A stretch of 64,000 bases of DNA from the NCBI RefSeq assembly GCF_003597395.2, contig NC_133769.1, positions 175,898,887 through 175,962,886 on the forward strand. Direction: 5' to 3'. Of the stretch, positions 1 through 12,434 are shown piece by piece. Position 1 is the stretch's first letter, and the number at the start of each line of letters is the position of its first letter. Both the position numbers and the translations under genes were made by a program. The notes under the pieces were generated by a model. That model did no database searches, was not told where the DNA came from, and saw only the letters and a list, made by a program, of their open reading frames with translations. This DNA comes from Chelonoidis abingdonii. Lineage: Eukaryota; Chordata; Testudines; Testudinidae.

Positions 1-115
1 CAAATCAATTGGATTTGGGGTAAAGTTGGAGAAAGGAACTGCCGCAGCTCAAGTGAGAGCACCTGCTGCTGCTGGGAAGAAGAGGCCAACATATAGTCTG
101 AACCCAGAGCTAGAG

Positions 116-336
116 CAGTGGTGCTCAGACTTTTGTACTGGTGACCCCTTTCACATAGCAAGCCTCTGAGTGTGAACCCCCCTCATAAATTAAAAACACT
201 TTTTAAATATATTTAACACCATTATAAATCCTGGAGGCAAAGTGGGGTTTGGGGTGGAGGCTGACAGCTTGTGACTCCCCATGTAAGAACCTCACGACCC
301 CCTAAGGGGTCCCGACCCCCAGTTTGAGAACCCCTG
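116..336 (+). mobile_element. hAT non-autonomous element (MITE), 221 bp
   Basis: The ends form imperfect terminal inverted repeats: the left end reads CAGTGGTGCTCAGACT, and the reverse complement of the right end reads CAGGGGTTCTCAAACT (13 of 16 match). An 8-bp target duplication flanks it, AGCTAGAG on the left and AGCTAGCG on the right, with one mismatch. The CAG-GGTTCTCAA ends and the 8-bp duplication are typical of the hAT superfamily. There is no coding capacity. A second copy of the same family lies inverted at 9855-10058. Confidence 0.85.
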
Positions 337-2396
337 AGCTAGCGGGATCACCCCAAGAAGCAGACCCAGGCATATTCACAGCCAGAGTGGGAGAGCATCC
401 TAGCAGCACTGACCAGCATAGTAATTGACACCAGGCAACAGAGCAGAGACCACAATTCACCCTTCAAGTTCAGACCATCTCCTCAAAGATTGTGGCAGGG
501 TTTAGGCAAGTGGGGTTCTTTCAGGCACATGGGTTGTGATCCATTTTGACTCAGGGTGCCCTTATCATACAGGGCTGGTACTGTCAGTCAGACTCAGGTT
601 AAAATTTAAAATTACATTGAGAAAAAAATTATATAAGTGCTTTGACCCCTTTTACCAAAGCAAGCACATGATTTCACTGGGACTGAATACTTGCTTTATA
701 GGTAGATACTGTTATAGGATTATATAGGTTAGTTTAAAAATTCTATAGAACAATGATAACTGTTTAATTTCTATATGAACTTTCTAAAAGAGTGGTGAAA
801 ATCTACTAGATGGGGAATTTTTGAGTTTGCATACTATGCTGTAATGGAGGAGTCTTTTCAAATGCATGGGCACTGACAGGAAAATTATACAAGTATATAG
901 TCCATATTTTTATTACAGTATTATTTATTCCTTTACACTATAATCTTATCCAGTTTGTACTCCAGTCTTTGCTAGTCAATTCATTTACACAGTTTAACAT
1001 TTATGCTACTATTTTAGGAGTGTTTGAAGACTGACTAGTTTTGTCTTGAAGATGAAGAGTTTAATACACATTTTTTATATCTATACTGAGTTGTAATTTA
1101 CTAGCCTTTCTGTTCATTCATTCGATTATATACAATTTATATGCCACAGTCAAATTCAATTTAGCAATGTTCAGTGGAGACTGGTGACATCTGAAAATGG
1201 TTAGGTGAAATTGACAGGTAAAGGTACACACAGATACAATGAACAGCAGTAGTTAAAAGATCATAATTTGTCCAACACAAAACAGAATTGGCAGTACCTT
1301 CCTTGCTTGCCCTCTGGAGTCTCTTCCTGGAACATAATATTTTTTTTCTGGGGTTTTTCCCATGGTAGTGTTTAGAACTGATCTTATGTCTCTTATCTGG
1401 GAGAGCTATGACTAACTCCCAGTACTACCAAAGAAAAGTATTCCTTAGCACTTACTACATTGTGCTCTTGAGCTATTATTCAGTTCTGGGATAGTAAATG
1501 AAGACTGTGTGGTTCAATTTCAGTCTATGCCCATAATTCTAGAATTCTTTACTTTACTAGATTAGGAGGAATGCTAAGGAGATAAAAAACATTTCTCTCA
1601 ACTTCCCTTTTCAGGGAAAAGCGGTGTAGCTCTTACTTAAATATGGTGAGATGGATACTAGGCTAGTGTAAATAAAGACAACTCAATTGTTTCATGTGAT
1701 TCACACCAGCTGAAGATCTGGATCAAACTTATTTAATTTAGGGCATGTTTGCACCAGCACTTATTGCACAGCAAGCTGGAGTATAAATCTAGAGCGCTCC
1801 CATGTTCCATGCACTAACTATCCATGTTGACTCTGCTGATGTGCACTAAAAGTTCCGTAATGCGCACTGACCTACCACTGATCTTCTGCTATTCAATTTT
1901 TATCATTCTGCCTGAAACATGCATCAAATAGTGTGTACTGCAAGTTAGGAGATAAGAACTAACCAATACAAATTAATGCAAAGCACAGGTAGTTGGAGAT
2001 TTATTAAAGCTTTGCTTCAAGCAGATCATTTCATTTTTAGTGACCTGGTTTTAATGAGATGAAGGAGAACAACCACTGGGTCACTTTCCTTAATCTGCAT
2101 TTTCCACAGAATTATACTCAAGTTCACTGAAAATGACATTTTTGATACTTCCAGAGGATAACTTTCTTCTTTAAAATATTATGGGCTGCATTTATGAAAA
2201 GGTAAGTGACCCTTTTGACAAGGGATAAAGCTAATACAGTAGCATGACAACTCCTGAAATATTAGAGCTATTTTCACAAGCAGGGACATTTACAGTACCA
2301 ACCCTTCAATTTTTGCCCCTCAGTGTACTTAATGCTGCATTTAGAAATGATTGAAAGAGGACCCTGGGCAGATGATAGAAATCTCACCTAATCTAA

Positions 2397-2417
2397 AATA
2401 TATATATATATATATAT
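2397..2417. repeat. (TA)n microsatellite
   Basis: About ten uninterrupted TA units follow an A-rich stretch. Confidence 0.9.
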
Positions 2418-2509
2418 TGTATTGAACAAAAGGATATTTGCATTTACTCCTTTTGAAGGCAAACTCACGAGTGTTTGCAATGGTTCATAACCAGGTACTT
2501 AATGGTAAA

Positions 2510-2581
2510 CTGTGCTGTCAAAAACAAATTACAAACAGTAAAAACATTAATAGCATATCCCATATGTTTTTGACAGCACAG
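2510..2581. repeat. 17-bp perfect inverted repeat with 38-nt loop
   Basis: The arm at 2510-2526 (CTGTGCTGTCAAAAACA) is exactly the reverse complement of 2565-2581. The 38-base loop is AT-rich and does not pair. It could be a degenerate MITE or a stem-loop transcript. No target duplication is clear. Confidence 0.7.
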
Positions 2582-4608
2582 GCACAATCCAGTATCATAT
2601 TGTTACCTCAAATATCACCAGTGAACACAAAATCCAACCAGAGGATAAGAAGTCATTTTAAAATGTTTCTTTGTACCTGAGTTTTTTTGATAGATATACT
2701 CCTCAGTTTTTTAAAAATTTCTATTCAACTTGATAAAACTGTGAAGTAAAACTTCAGCCTAAATGTTCTGAGGTTTTATTGCTAAGAGACAGTGCACAGA
2801 GAAAATTTACAAACTTCAGTCATAAAACAGAAGATCTGGGCCTAAATTTTCAACCCTGAAGGCCTAAAGTTAGAGTCCTCAACTCATATTTAGTCAACAT
2901 ATGTAAAATTGGCCCTATTTTCAAAATGTGCTGTCTCTCACTGATTTCAACTCTGAAAACCAGGCTACTTTTGTAGAGTACCTAAATATGGACTTCAAAC
3001 ATCCAAGTTTGAAAACTTTTGCCTATCTTATTGTTTCAGATCATCTCCGTCAAAAAGTTCTGCCAATCATTTGGAAACGAACCCATCTGCAATTGCACTC
3101 ACATCCTCCTAGAACTGAATGGGAATTTCTTGCAGGGGGAGAATCAGACCATAGGAAAAGTCAAAATGATATTCACCCTGCTCCTTGGAACTATATGACA
3201 GTGCCATTCCAGTCTGCATATGGTGTGATAAAGTTTTAAGACAGTTACTGGTGAACTGATAAATGGAAGTTTGTTTAATATACTGTTCTATTAACTCCAC
3301 TGTTTTGTGCAGCATTGTACCATGGTAATAATATGTACATGCTCTTAAAATGATCAGCTTTAATTAGCTGTGAAACACTAACAAGAGGGAATTAAAAATT
3401 GCCTGCAGAGAAGCAGATGGTTTACCTGTGTATGGTGCAGAATGAAAATGCATTGCATTACAACTTGCTTTACCTGAAACAAAAAATGAGATTTGATTTG
3501 AAGAGGAGAATGTTATTTGTGCAAATGATTACTCGTTATTATAAGTATTATTATTGCTTATATAAAGGCAGGGATATACATAGCATTTATAAAATATAGA
3601 AACACAGAGTCCATGCTTCAAGGAGCTTACAATCTAAGGTCTCATCATCCAGACATTTGCTCACTGAATAAAATGGCATTACTTGTGTGCAAAAGGATTA
3701 CTAATACAGTGCAGGGTGATGTGATTGGGCCACAAATTAAGTAGTTCAATGTCACAAACATATTCCTGTAATTTTAAACCATTTTGGGCAGTGAATTGTC
3801 TGCCTCTCTTGCTGTGCCCAGGTTAGCAGGGCCCAAATTATAGAAAACTATTTTTATTTAAAAAAAAAATAGTCCGGAACCTTAGCTGGTATAAATTGAC
3901 ATTGGAGCTCTTTGGAGGAACTTTGCATATTCTGATGGAATATGGTTCCATCTAAATCGAAACATTTTGTGAAATTGGGTCAATTTAACTAGAATTTTTT
4001 GGGGGAGAAAACCAGAGAAAAGTTCTTTTGATGTCAGAATATCCCACTTTGATCTTTTCCAAAATGAAATATTATAATTTTTAATTTCAAAATGTCTTTC
4101 TGCTCTGAATTTTTAAATTTTCCATTGTATATTATAATACAATTCAAACTTTGAATTAAATTAACCTGAATTAAGACCAGTTTCATGCTGAAAGTGTCCA
4201 CACAAAGGTTTAATGCAGTATAACTAATTCACTTTAAATTCACACTTTTGGTTAACTCGGATTAACTTTCCTGAGTGTCCCTGTGTAGCGAAGCCCTTCG
4301 TTAGATTGCACCTATGAAAAAAACAGGCAGAAATTATAAAATTTTTGTTACACAGAGCCAATTGCTCCATTTCTAGCCAACACGATGTATTGCTAGCTAT
4401 GCACTATAAATTACATTTATCTATACATTAATAGTAATAAAAGTAAAGAGATGCCAATAGTTATCTTCTTATATGGCAATCAATTATTACCGATTTTAGA
4501 CTGCTTATAATAAAATTAGATTAATATCTTGGGGTGGGGGTTGGATGAGGGGGAGAAATGAATATGGAACATTGAGAGAATCTGAAATAATTTGGTCAAG
4601 GAAATATA

Positions 4609-4789
4609 TTCATAGAATATCAGGGTTGGAAGGGACCTCAGGAGGTCATCTAGTCCAATCCCCGGCTCAAAGTAGGACCAATCTCCAGACAGTTTTTTGC
4701 CCCAGATCCCTAACTGGCCCCCTCAAGGATTGAATTCACAATCCTGGGTTTAGCAGGCCAATGCTCAAACCACTGAGCTATCCCTCCCT
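4609..4789 (-). mobile_element. tRNA-derived SINE with CR1 3' tail (tortoise Pol III/SINE type)
   Basis: Read on the minus strand, it opens with a tRNA-like head. An A-box-like TAGCTCAGTGG follows a GGGAGGGA start, and a B-box-like segment ends in TTCAATCC. The 3' part is the CR1 tail, with GACTAGATGACCTCCTGAGG and then CCTTCCAACCCTGATATTCT. A tRNA head joined to a CR1 tail is the known design of turtle Pol III SINEs, which are thought to be mobilised by CR1 LINE enzymes. It is not a functional tRNA gene, because no cloverleaf can be closed beyond the head. The same CR1 type of tail occurs on the LINE that follows downstream. Confidence 0.85.
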
Positions 4790-5109
4790 AATTTACTAAT
4801 GAGACACATAGCATGTGTTTCTAGGCCTGGAGGTCCTGATATACTGAACTATAGAGTTGTGACATTTTTAGTTATTTTTTGTCAATTTTCCAGGAGATTT
4901 TTTTAACTATTACCTTTAATTGCTCTCCCCTGAATCCTGTACAACTGGAATCATAGTATCTAAGGCACCAGACTTTGCCAATGGAGGAATACAAAGAAAA
5001 TAGTCTAAACATTCAAAAACAAAACAATAGTTACCAAGTTATTCCAAAACCAAATATAGACACAAAACGTGCTTCAAATGAGTATTACAAAAAAAAACCT
5101 CACAACTTT

Positions 5110-6650
5110 ATTAACCAGAAAATTGACTTGAGTTAGCAATTATAGAAAATTGATAAGGGAAGCAAAGGAAGACAAGGGGAAGTCATTGGCCAGCACAGTT
5201 AAAGATGGGAAGAAGGAGGGTTTTTTAAAATATACTAGGAACAAAAAGTATCTTGACAATCATATTGGTCCATTACTAGATTGAGGGAAAAAATTAATGT
5301 TATGCCAATTTTTAAAAAGCATAAATGGGATGACCTGAGTAATTATAGATCTGTCAGCCTAACATCAGTCTTGGGCAAGATAATGAGCAGTTGATACAGG
5401 GCTCGATTTATAATGAATCAAAGGAGGGTAATGTAATGAATGCAAATCAATGTGGGTTTATGGGAAACAGATCCTGTAAAATTAAATTTTTTGTTCAATA
5501 AATGCAATAGTGATGATGCAATATATTTAGATTTCTGTGAGCATTTGATTTGGTAGTGCACAAACTTTTGAATAAAAAAGTGAGAATAATATAAAATTAA
5601 TACGTCACATTTTAAATGAATTAAAAACTGGCTAACTGATAGGTCTCAAAACGTAAATGGGGTATCACCATTGAGCGAGTGTGTTCCCAGTGGTGTCCAG
5701 CAGGGATCAGTTCTTAGTCCCACACTAATTAACATTTTTATCAATGACCTGAAGGAAAACAATATCATCACTGATAAAAGTTGCAGCTGACACAAAAACT
5801 GGGGGACTGGTAAATAATGAAGAGTACCAGCTACTGTGTCAGAGCAATCTCAAACAGGGTCCAAGCAAACACTACACATTTTAATATGGTCAAACATAAA
5901 AACATACACATAGAAACAAAGAATGTAGGCCATACTTACATGATGGGGGACTCTATCCTGGAAGCAGAGACACTGAAAGAGATTTGGGGGTCATGGCAGA
6001 TAGTCAGCTGAATATGAGTTTCCAGTGTGATGCTGTGGCCAAAAGAACTGATGAAATCCTGGGATGCATAAAGTGAGGAATCTTGAATAAGTGTACAGAG
6101 GTTATTTTACCTCTGTATCTGGCACTAGTGCAACCGCTGCTGCAATATCGTATCCAGTGCTGTGCCCACAATTCAAGAAGGATTTTGATATATTTGAGAG
6201 GGATCAGAAAAGACAATAGGAATGATTAAGGGATTGTAAAACTTACCTTATACTGATAGGCTCTGGAAGCTCAATCTATTTAGCTTAACAAAGAGAAGGT
6301 AAAGCAGTGTCCTGATAACATTCTATAAGTACCTACATGGGGAACAAATATTTAATAATCAGCTCTTACTCTAGCACCGAAAAGTATAACATGAGCCAAT
6401 GGCCGGAAGTCGAAGCTGGATTCAGAGTGGAATAAGGTGTAAATTTTTAATGGTGAGAGTAATTAACTATTAGAACATTTTATTGAGAGTCATGGTCCAT
6501 CATTGACAATTTTAAATCAAGACTGGTTTTTTTTTCCCTAAAAGATCTACTCTAGGAATTATTTGGGGAAGTTCTATAGCCAGTGTTACACAGGAGATCA
6601 GACTAGATGATCACAGTGGTACCTTCTGGCCTTGGAATCTATGAAAAGTT
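5110..6650 (+). mobile_element. CR1 LINE remnant (RT region and 3' end)
   Basis: This is the 3' half of a CR1-clade LINE, a retrotransposon whose reverse transcriptase copies RNA at the target. The conserved RT block that includes IYLDF is at 5521-5535. The block from GVQQGSVLSP to NIFINDL is at about 5692-5752, the usual region just before the YADD box. Further on, LLQYRIQCC (about 6140) matches the C-terminal CR1 region. The 3' end (6597-6645) carries GATCAGACTAGATGATCACA and ends with GGAATCTATGA, the CR1 signature. Frames are broken by several stops and indels, and the YADD catalytic box is not recognisable. The 5' end is truncated, as is usual for CR1. The 5' limit is approximate. Confidence 0.85.
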
Positions 6651-9338
6651 TCTAGCTGTTTGGTTATCTGGTTTAGTGACAAAGATCACAATTCATTACC
6701 AAGCTGTTATAAAAACAGTTTACAAAATCGGATGCCTTAATGGTTTCCTGAATAGAGATAACATTCTGCACCACTGCTTTGGCCCTGTCAAGGGCTTAGT
6801 CCCCCTGCAGCCTCCTTTGGTTTGTGGCAGATTCATAAACTCACTCAGGCTCTGTTCAGCCAGGTTAGGGTATTAGCATCATATGTGCAGTGACAGAAAC
6901 TCAGCCTTCTGGCTGAGTTACCCCTTCTGGAGTTACCCGCTCCAGGATACCAAGGATACAAAAAGGAAGAGGACAGGGTAGTAGGAGGGGAAGTCTCAAA
7001 CAAGCCATCAGCATCTCTTCCTTCACGGGGCCTTGTGAAAACTACAGTTCAGTTTCCTCTGGCCAACCACTATAAAGTGTCTTGAGATAACTGTTTATAC
7101 TCGAGCCTGGCTTTGTCACAATATGCTCAGACAGTCTATAGACAAGGAGCTGGTGCTGCCCTCCCTCATGCCTATCCTGAAGAACTGAGGGAAATAAAGA
7201 TCTATCCTTGTCCTAGAGCTGCCTCCTACTCAGCTGGGCTTTTCCTGTTTTTATCTTTTGCTGCAGTCCTGACAAGGACTGAGGCTACTTGAGCTCATAA
7301 CAACTACTGATTGGTGCAGGGTTTGTACTCCCCATCACAGACCCTTAGCCAAGATAAATAAATGCACACAATAATACATACAGTGTCTGAGCCAACTGGA
7401 TTGACCATATAGATACAGAATGGAATTAACAGTTTATGAGAATTAAATATCATTTCAAGTGCATTATAGATTAGTAAAACCTCATAAGGTTTTACTTCTT
7501 CAAAGAGTTTGATTGAAATGAATGGAACTATGCACCTGGGGGAGGATAGTCAGGTGGCGTACATTGTACAGCCACAATTGAAGCTAATGGAGCTATGACA
7601 GTTTATATCAGCTAAGATTTTGCCACCTGAAGTTAAGCACATAGTGAAGTGCTTTGCCGGATTGGGCTCAGAGTGCTCAGCAGGATTGAAGCAAACGTGA
7701 CTAATTTAAGTGAAATAAATTTCATATACTAAATAAAACTAGCTCATTAGGTCTCCTTGATCTCAAAAGGTATACCTTGATATAGATGTTGCTCCACCTG
7801 TCTCCAGGCAATTGGTTTTCATGTACTGTAGTCTGTACTTGAACAGAATATTGCTTCTATAAATCAGACCTAAGTGCTTTTTATTACCTGAGCAACATAC
7901 AAATCTCCCATACAACGGTCTCCTCACTCCTTGCAAACCTTGATAGCAATGTGGAAGTAAAAATCATAAGCAACTCTTTTTCAGCTTTATTGTGATTCCT
8001 CAATTTCAAATCATGCCAAGGCAACATCCTTGTACACATTTACCAATCACTCTCACGGGGCTACAGTATTTTTTGAAAGTCTGGATCCTTTCTTTGAGAT
8101 TATCTCAGATAGCTTACTCTACGTTTGATACCATTATAGGAAATCTCATAACCCCTAAGAGGACAAAGATTACAGCATTTTTTACAGAGATTATCTCAAG
8201 ATAGTTCACATCAGTTGCTGGAAAAGCCATTTAGCCATCACAGAGGCAGATGCACTGCAATAGCTTTGACAAGCAGAATGCATATCTCAGGAATACTCTG
8301 TAGGTCTGAAAGATGAATCAGGTTTATAAATGCTTTTCTAGATGAAAACCTATTTGTAACCTACTTGAAACAGATTCTTCAGGCCTGCAGAGCAGTCTTC
8401 AATAAATTTAAAGCCTGAAATAAGCAGTGATAAGTCAAGTACCTATGTAAGATATTCAAAAAATAAAATGGTGAAACTAAATAAAAGCTGTTAGTTAAGG
8501 ATGCTGAAATATGTTACTGACAGGCTGGTTTCTGCTAAATGTATCAGTTTTGTATCCAAAAGTGGTGCTTCAGGATGTCATTAAAACAACATTTGGACCA
8601 TATTGAAAATTTAGGTCAACATTTTCAAAAACGGGTGCCTACTAAATCCTGTAAATAGCCTGATTCTCGGGAGTTTCTAGCAGCTTCTAGCAGCTTCTGT
8701 AGGGAACCTAGATATGGACTTAGCAAGCAAACTTTAGGTTCAAATTTTTATAAAAACCTTTACTTAATATTTAGATACTCTTTGATTATAGTTTTAATCA
8801 CTTTATTAAGCTGAAAGAGATAATGGGCTACATTCTCAGCTGACATTGGGAAGCTTCTCCACATCAGCATCCATAATATGGGGGCTGCCCTGCAGAGGCC
8901 CTACCCCTGGGTGAGGTTAGTATAGCCCAAAACTGTTCTAACCTGTGCCAGCTGTCAATTGCCCCCAAGAAGTGCAACTGGAGGTGCAGGGATGTGTCGG
9001 CAACTTGTGTTGTGTTAGCTGCAGGGGCAGGTAGCACAAGAGCTGATACAGTGCCTGAGGATACCCCAATATACTTATAATAGTCCATGGAACAGCTCTG
9101 CCAGTTTCAAAGTGATGTGAGATGGTGATGCAGGAAGACACATCTGTAGCTAACTGTAGGCATTTGCTAGCTAAGATTGTTTAATATGAGACTTTGAAGA
9201 ACTATTATACTCCCTATGTTCAACACTCTGTGAGCACTTATATGTGATCATACCTGTATGCCAGAATGTTGATTAATATCATATTGTCTTATGACATGAA
9301 TAAATATGCTCAGGTTAATCAAACACTTAATTTTCCCT
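6651..9338. other. Anonymous sequence
   Basis: No gene, exon chain or terminal-repeat pair is recognised. The 6650-7340 part is more GC-rich and includes an ATAAA-type run (about 7193), so an old LTR is conceivable, but I could not find its ends. Text such as TTTTCAAAAACGGGTGCCTA near 8620 looks like a diverged dispersed repeat. Confidence 0.4.
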
Positions 9339-10747
9339 TGTGACGGGTTGGACCCCATAGGATGCCACCTAATGTAATGAGATACCACTGAGCTTGCCTG
9401 ATATGCGAACCTGGACATCCTTTTTACCTGTCTTGCTGAGTCAAGCTATTAAGCTTCCTCCAGCACACACACAGGCAGGGCCACAACAAACTGAAGAACA
9501 AAACAGACACTGAGATCATTTCTGGAAAGGCTCAGCTTAAGACAGTTGCGCAGCACTCAGGTGTCCACCTCCCTTGGAGTGCAGACCCAAAGATATCTTA
9601 TGAAATCCACCCTCTTCCTCAATGTGAAGAGAGATGTGCACACTTCTTGTTGCCCTCCCCCCCCCATTACAAATTGCATAAACTGGATTTTATTATAAAC
9701 AAGAAATAAGTTTATTAACTACCAAAGATGGATTTTAAGTGAATACAATACAAGTGAAGAACAAAGCAAATTACTAAGCAAATTAAACCAAACACGCAAA
9801 CTAAGCTAGTTTCACTAAAGAAATTGGTAACAAATAGTATTTCTGACCTTACATGAGGGGTTCTCAATCTGGGGGTTGGGAGGTTATTACATGGAGGGGT
9901 CACGAGTTGTTAGCCTCTACTCCAAACCCCGCTTTGCCTCCAGCATTTATAATGGTGTAAAATATATTTAAAAGTGCTTGTAATAACAGGGGAGAGGGTT
10001 GCACTCAGAGGCTTGCTATGTGAAAGGGGTCACCAATACAAAACTTTGAGAACCACTGCCCTATAGATTGTTGCAGGCAGATTTCAGAAAATCTTGAAAG
10101 GCAGCTGCACTGGTCTCCCTCTTGAGACTTCAGGTATTATTATGCACAAGCTAGATGCCTTTCCAGCTTGGGTTCAACCCTTCTTCCCTCAATTCAGTTT
10201 TTGCTTGCAGGTGTTGTTTCAGTGTCTCTTTGGGAAGCACAGGAGAACCATGATAACATCACTCTCTTGACTTATATAGCTCTTGTCTAAGGTGGGAACC
10301 ATTTGTCTTCTGGTGGAAAACCAACGGCATTCCAAAAGGGGAGGAGGGGTATCCAGTAGCAAGTGACTCTGATTCCGGTCTATGAATGGCTGTGGCAGCC
10401 ATTGCTCCTAGGCTGTCTCCAGTGTCCTCAGAAAGACTAAGCTCTGTTACAGTCCATTCTCTCTGCTAATGGCCCATTAGCCCTGTCTGGCTTTTTCATT
10501 GTTGTACCTCAAGGGCTAGTTGAGGTTGACACCCAAAGTAACACATCTGAACTACAGATACATAGTTAATATTCCTAATTCCAGATACAGAAATGATACA
10601 GTCATACAAATTGGATAATCACACTCAGTAAATCATAACCTTCCCACTGATATCTCACATGAGCCATCTTGCATAAAGTATACCTCAATTATGTCATATT
10701 CATATCATAAGCATATTTTCATAAAGAATATGGAGTGAAATGTCACA
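9339..10747 (-). mobile_element. Solo LTR, about 1.4 kb, with nested hAT MITE
   Basis: The stretch begins TGTGACGGGTTGG and ends AAATGTCACA, so both ends have the TG...CA form with a TGTGAC/GTCACA inverted terminal motif. Five-base flanks TCCCT and TCCCC agree at four positions and fit a target duplication. On the minus strand a TATATAAG box lies near 10273-10280. Two AATAAA-type signals lie downstream of it near 9690-9715, which sets the orientation as minus. No internal coding region is attached, so it is a solo LTR. The overall sequence matches an LTR family I associate with turtles. Its class (ERV or Gypsy) cannot be decided from the LTR alone. Confidence 0.7.
9855..10058 (-). mobile_element. 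hAT MITE nested in LTR
   Basis: This is the same family as 116-336 in the opposite orientation. It opens GAGGGGTTCTCAATCT and closes CTTTGAGAACCACTG. Shared internal text includes the stretch running from ACTCCAAACCCC to TTGCCTCCAG. Eight-base flanks CCTTACAT and CCCTATAG agree at only five positions, so the target duplication has decayed. It sits inside the LTR at 9339-10747 and is therefore younger than that LTR. Confidence 0.75.
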
Positions 10748-12434
10748 TCCCCAATAGCATGGTATAAATACTTTATGATCAATACATCAAGGTGGATACT
10801 TTTTTTCAATTTGCATGAACATTGCAGTAATATTTAAATAGAATTTGGCTTTGATTGTGTTCACGTGCTTAACTTTTCATCAATATTCATAAGATCGGCT
10901 TTGGTTGTATCAAAGTTCATGGAAGATGACATTAGTGCAAACTGTCGGCAGCATGCCAGATAGGGGTATTTCCTATAAGATGGAGGAGCAATACTGTGAC
11001 AGGTTTGGGGTCAGGCCAGTGAGCAATCAGGGCACATGATACACCCACCTCCAAATACCAGCACGCCCTCTGGGTTTGTCAGAAGACAAGCAACTAACAA
11101 GATATAAGTGGGGAACATGGGTGCCAAAGCTCTGAAACCTTGGGATTCTTTTATTCAAAGGGGTAAAAGAAAAAAATACAGAAAAGACAGTATGTGGATT
11201 TATTCACTCCACTTTTTTTTTTTTTGTGAGGCTTAGGTAGAAGACATGGATAAAAGCGAAAAGAAAGAAGATGACAAACCTATGGCGGCCTAGACTTTTG
11301 AAGACTAGACTGTGGCATTTTGCATATATGCATGTTTAATTTGTGAGAGGAACTCTCGGAGAAGTGTTTCTTTATTCAAGCATGAGCACTTAAAAGTAAG
11401 GACTCAGACCACATATGGGGAGATGAGGATGGGATGGTTAAGCACCCGGCATTGGCCACTGTCAGGAGATAGGATACTGGGCTAAATGGACCATTTGTGG
11501 ACCCAGTATGGCAGTTCTTATGTTCTTATGTTAAGGAATTCAGACAGAGGGCAGCAGAGGAGTCAGAATGACAATGGACTGAAAAAAGACCAGTACCTTT
11601 GGCTGGAATGCATAACGCCTTATCATCCTCTCCAGCTGGTTTTCACAAAGAGGGGGTTGCCAGTACCAAAATTGTGGGCAGTATATGTAGCTATCAGGTC
11701 CACTGTTTGCTTTGCATTTAATGATGAAGCATTTTTGTTCCCACTGCAAGTACAAATACTACTATAGGTAGCATGAGGGGGCAGCATGGCACTCTCACTT
11801 CAGTGGAAGTAAGTGAAAGGCCGAACACAGTGGTTAAAAAAATAAGTTCAACAAGGGCCCAGTCTTTGACAGGGTCAGTGGGGTGATGTAGCACTTATGA
11901 AAAAGGCCCCTTATCCAATTAAATGACTTTGTTATTGGACAGCCTAGAAGGATGGACACAGCTTATTTATGGAATGGAGTTTCAGCTGGTTTCCAAATCA
12001 CGTATGAAAGAACAAGGCACCACGTTTGGGTAGAGAATTTGAAATTTGTTAAAGGATTTGAGCGTATAATGGGGGGCCAAAATTTTGACAGTGGTAGCAG
12101 CAAAAGGAGAGTAACTGCCATGTTTGAACCTAACAAAGCCAGACTTACATATATCTCCTTTGGATGTGGTACCAAACAAGGTGAAAAGAGAATGCACAAT
12201 TATCCATCACTTATCTTACCCCTGGGGCTCCTCTGTAAATTACTATATCAACCCAAAATTATGTTCAGTTCAATATTCTTTGATTGATGCTGCAGCAGCC
12301 ATGGTTAAGAGAGTTATGGTCCTGCTGCTATGATAGAAAAATGCAACATACAGTCTGTGTTCAAGTTACTTTCTGTGCTTGCCAGAGATTTTAATTTATT
12401 GGGTTTTTCATTCAACATCATTACTATTTCAATA
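10748..12434. other. Anonymous sequence with an L3 tail
   Basis: No gene is recognised. The only identified element is the LINE tail at 11447-11532. A poly-T run lies at about 11214-11225. Confidence 0.45.
11447..11532 (+). mobile_element. L3/CR1-type LINE 3' tail
   Basis: The text GGATACTGGGCTAAATGGAC followed by ACCCAGTATGGCAGTTCTTA and a repeated TTCTTATG terminus matches the 3' end of the old L3 (CR1 clade) LINEs found across amniotes. Only the last 80-90 bases remain. Confidence 0.7.

Larger units (their letters stand above)
337..4608. other. Anonymous AT-rich sequence
   Basis: I recognise no gene here. Open frames are short (103 codons at most) and show no domain. It holds a TA microsatellite and a 17-bp perfect inverted repeat, both listed separately. 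Around 3534-3640 is a stretch resembling the tail of an old vertebrate LINE or SINE, too diverged to name. Around 3880-4110 is AT-rich sequence similar in texture to 26640-27010, possibly an old dispersed repeat. Confidence 0.5.

Noticed and set aside
3534..3640. Possible old LINE/SINE tail (AAGGAGCTTACAATCTAA)
   Set aside because: Word-level resemblance only; no ends or core could be confirmed.
4717..4789. tRNA-like segment as a possible tRNA gene
   Set aside because: It is the head of a SINE with a CR1 tail; the B box is degenerate and the cloverleaf does not close.
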